Source: Axinella damicornis
Taxonomy: Eukaryota > Porifera > Demospongiae > Axinellida > Axinellidae
DNA: 64,000 bases
Assembly: GCA_963931865.1 (NCBI GenBank)
Contig: OZ007509.1
Coordinates: forward strand, 447,978 to 511,977
Direction of reading: 5' to 3'
The notes below the pieces were generated by a model that was given only the letters and a program-made list of their open reading frames with translations, had not been told where the DNA came from and ran no database searches. Below are positions 62,375 to 64,000 of this stretch, piece after piece; the stretch's first letter is position 1, and each line of letters opens with the position of its first letter. A program made the position numbers and the translations under genes.

Positions 62375-63511
62375 TTAGTTAGGTGGTAGGGTGCAGGGTA
62401 CATTGTGTGCTGGATCACAAGAGAACACAGAAAATTGCATGCTGTCAAGTCGGTTGTTCACTGGGTAGTTTTTGCTAACACCGAATTTGTATTGTCCAAC
62501 ACCGATGTGATCGAACACCGCAGAAATAACTTGAGGCTGCCGCCAGTTCTCCTGGGTGAATTCTATTCTAGTTGGGAACAGCTTAGCACACGTGACGCAT
62601 GTTTCATCATCGACGCAATACTGGGTTGAGTCACTGGAATTGCAGAATGTAATGTTGACAGTCACTGGTAACTTGGATGCTGGCCGTGTTCGCAAAGAGA
62701 GACTGAAGTTCCCTATCTTGTTGGGTTGGGTATAAACATACCCGTCTTGACGTCCTGGAAGGTTTTCACTCCTGAGACCCGCATTCAGATCTACACATCG
62801 CTCTACCCAATTGTTTGGAGGAGCAAACACGCTGTCAGGTGCAGAACCAAATGTGACATCGAGAAAGTCAAGTTGATAAGTCCATGCATCACCCGGAAAG
62901 GCACCACTCTTATGTGGATACTCATGTTTAAACCGTAGTGGTATTTTGTTGTTACTTGAATCGACCCAGTAGGTTACAGTATCGAGTGGAAGCCAACTAC
63001 CACTGCGTTCGGTCCACTCATCAGCTGTGACGTTACGCCCATCAATTTCAATCACCACCTTGCCAACCAACTCCTTCGGAACATGGTCTGGCAGTTGCCA
63101 AGGCCCAACAGTGTCAAACAAGGGATATCCCAAAGGAGTGGCACACTGGTTGATGCCTAGGCTTGGATCTTTACATGGCCAATCGTTCACTTCGTAGCTA
63201 CAAGACCCATCCATTCCTATCTCAAACTGAGTCATCTCTGTTGCCTCCTTGGTACCCGGTACTGCTCCTGCTGGTGCTACGACCATAAGGTAGTTCGATG
63301 TGGATGCACTTCGCACCGTTGCAAAGTTGCTTCCTTTCATGAGGGCACGATTATGGGTGACGTCCTGGTACACTTCGCTGAACACCGGGTACAGGCAGAA
63401 TCCATCGCACGTACTATGCACCATGGCGTGGAAATCCGTTGGAATGGGAGGTTCGTCTGAAGCAGCAGCGGTTAATACTGCGAACAGCACGAAGCACTCA
63501 AGCAGAAGCAT
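62375..63511 (-). CDS. Secreted glycoprotein of unknown function
   Basis: Single-exon frame of 378 residues. A clear signal peptide (MLLLECFVLFAVLTAAAS) leads into a Cys-containing ectodomain with N-glycosylation sites (NVT, NFS, NIT, NSS) and no transmembrane segment or anchor. Residues about 25-240 have a pattern seen in LolA/ependymin-like folds (PLDTVTYWVDSSNNKIPLRF, then DFLDVTFG and SVFAPPNNW); this is a weak structural impression. Residues about 255-370 (NFSLSLRTRP, PVTVNITFC, IEFTQENWRQPQVIS) resemble a Calx-beta-type Ig-like repeat. Neither call was tested by search. Cytosolic enzyme motifs are absent. The ATG is the first in frame and immediately precedes the signal peptide. Confidence 0.75.
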   Translation of the reverse strand: MLLLECFVLFAVLTAAASDEPPIPTDFHAMVHSTCDGFCLYPVFSEVYQDVTHNRALMKGSNFATVRSASTSNYLMVVAPAGAVPGTKEATEMTQFEIGMDGSCSYEVNDWPCKDPSLGINQCATPLGYPLFDTVGPWQLPDHVPKELVGKVVIEIDGRNVTADEWTERSGSWLPLDTVTYWVDSSNNKIPLRFKHEYPHKSGAFPGDAWTYQLDFLDVTFGSAPDSVFAPPNNWVERCVDLNAGLRSENLPGRQDGYVYTQPNKIGNFSLSLRTRPASKLPVTVNITFCNSSDSTQYCVDDETCVTCAKLFPTRIEFTQENWRQPQVISAVFDHIGVGQYKFGVSKNYPVNNRLDSMQFSVFSCDPAHNVPCTLPPN

Positions 63512-64000
63512 GGCTTCGCCAACTTTGTGTTTTATTATGCAAGTTCGAGATCATGACGTCACTATAAACGTAATACAATTAGCATTCCAGCCAGCTTTGA
63601 CTCTTGAGTATGTCACTAGCCATTCCCAATCCTTCCTGCCTCACATCATCCAGGAGACGAGGAGAGCGCGTAATAGCATGTTTAGACTACTGGAATAATG
63701 TTGCTAGCTGCAGGATTATTGAAATGAGTGGTGCTTTTAGCTACAGCCTCCTGCAGAATTTTGATATCTGTTTGTAATTGTTTACTGTTTTCTGCTCTGA
63801 TCTGCATCATGGCATGTTTTTTAATCAATGATAAGCTAGTCCGAGACCCCAAAGAGCTGCCTTGGAATACAGTGATACATAGCGGTAGCCTCATTCCTAT
63901 GCACTGGCAGCACGGTGTGAGTGGAACAGTTGAACTTGAGTAGCTTGAATAGCTATATATGTACAGTAGACAAACCAGGGAAATGCCAACTGTTTTGTGC
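63512..64000. other. Right-edge intergenic sequence
   Basis: Upstream region of the secreted-protein gene. A TAGCCTCATTCCTATGC half-palindrome lies near 63889. No gene recognised. Confidence 0.45.

Overview
This is animal DNA: every multi-exon gene uses short GT-AG introns (with a few GC-AG), and the proteins are metazoan. A sponge (demosponge-like) is the best guess. The two divergent genes at 45.6-48.3 kb encode short collagens whose C-terminal domain matches the sponge short-chain collagen C4 (spongin-type) family. The phylum call is an inference. One 200-N assembly gap lies at 35350-35549.

Layout from left to right: EDRF1 (-, C-terminal part off the left edge), IDH3B-type NAD-isocitrate dehydrogenase subunit (+), an intronless protein of nine degenerate ubiquitin-like domains (-), a small proline-rich protein (-, incomplete model), ARL3 (+), D2HGDH (-), MCMBP (+), QDPR (-), a sortilin-like VPS10 receptor (copy B, -, 5' end lost in the gap), a second VPS10 copy (copy A, -, with several frame-breaking lesions), an intronless FEM1-like ankyrin protein (+), two divergent short-chain collagens (- and +), a rhomboid-family membrane protein with mixed iRhom and RHBDL features (-), an RNF4-like SUMO-targeted ubiquitin ligase (+), a 23-bp satellite array, and an unrecognised secreted glycoprotein (-). 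For ARL3, D2HGDH, IDH3B, MCMBP, QDPR, RNF4, the rhomboid and both collagens I could follow splice phase through every exon from start to stop, giving 184, 512, 388, 623, 235, 279, 812, 260 and 287 residues.

Genes are packed tightly and many are arranged head-to-head over short spacers (EDRF1/IDH3B, proline-rich/ARL3, D2HGDH/MCMBP, VPS10-A/FEM1, the collagen pair, rhomboid/RNF4). The genes are ordinary housekeeping, trafficking and matrix genes; I see no operon or single pathway joining them.

The unusual biology is mostly in non-coding structure. Introns carry long poly-C or CCCT-type tracts directly upstream of 3' splice sites. One VPS10 intron holds about 16 copies of its own 5' splice site. 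A palindromic element with TAGCCTC/GAGGCTA ends is scattered through the window and has seeded minisatellites. Several MITE-like and tRNA-derived SINE-like elements are present, including a 0.65-kb pair in inverted orientation around MCMBP-QDPR. The 64-unit satellite varies at one CpG position only.
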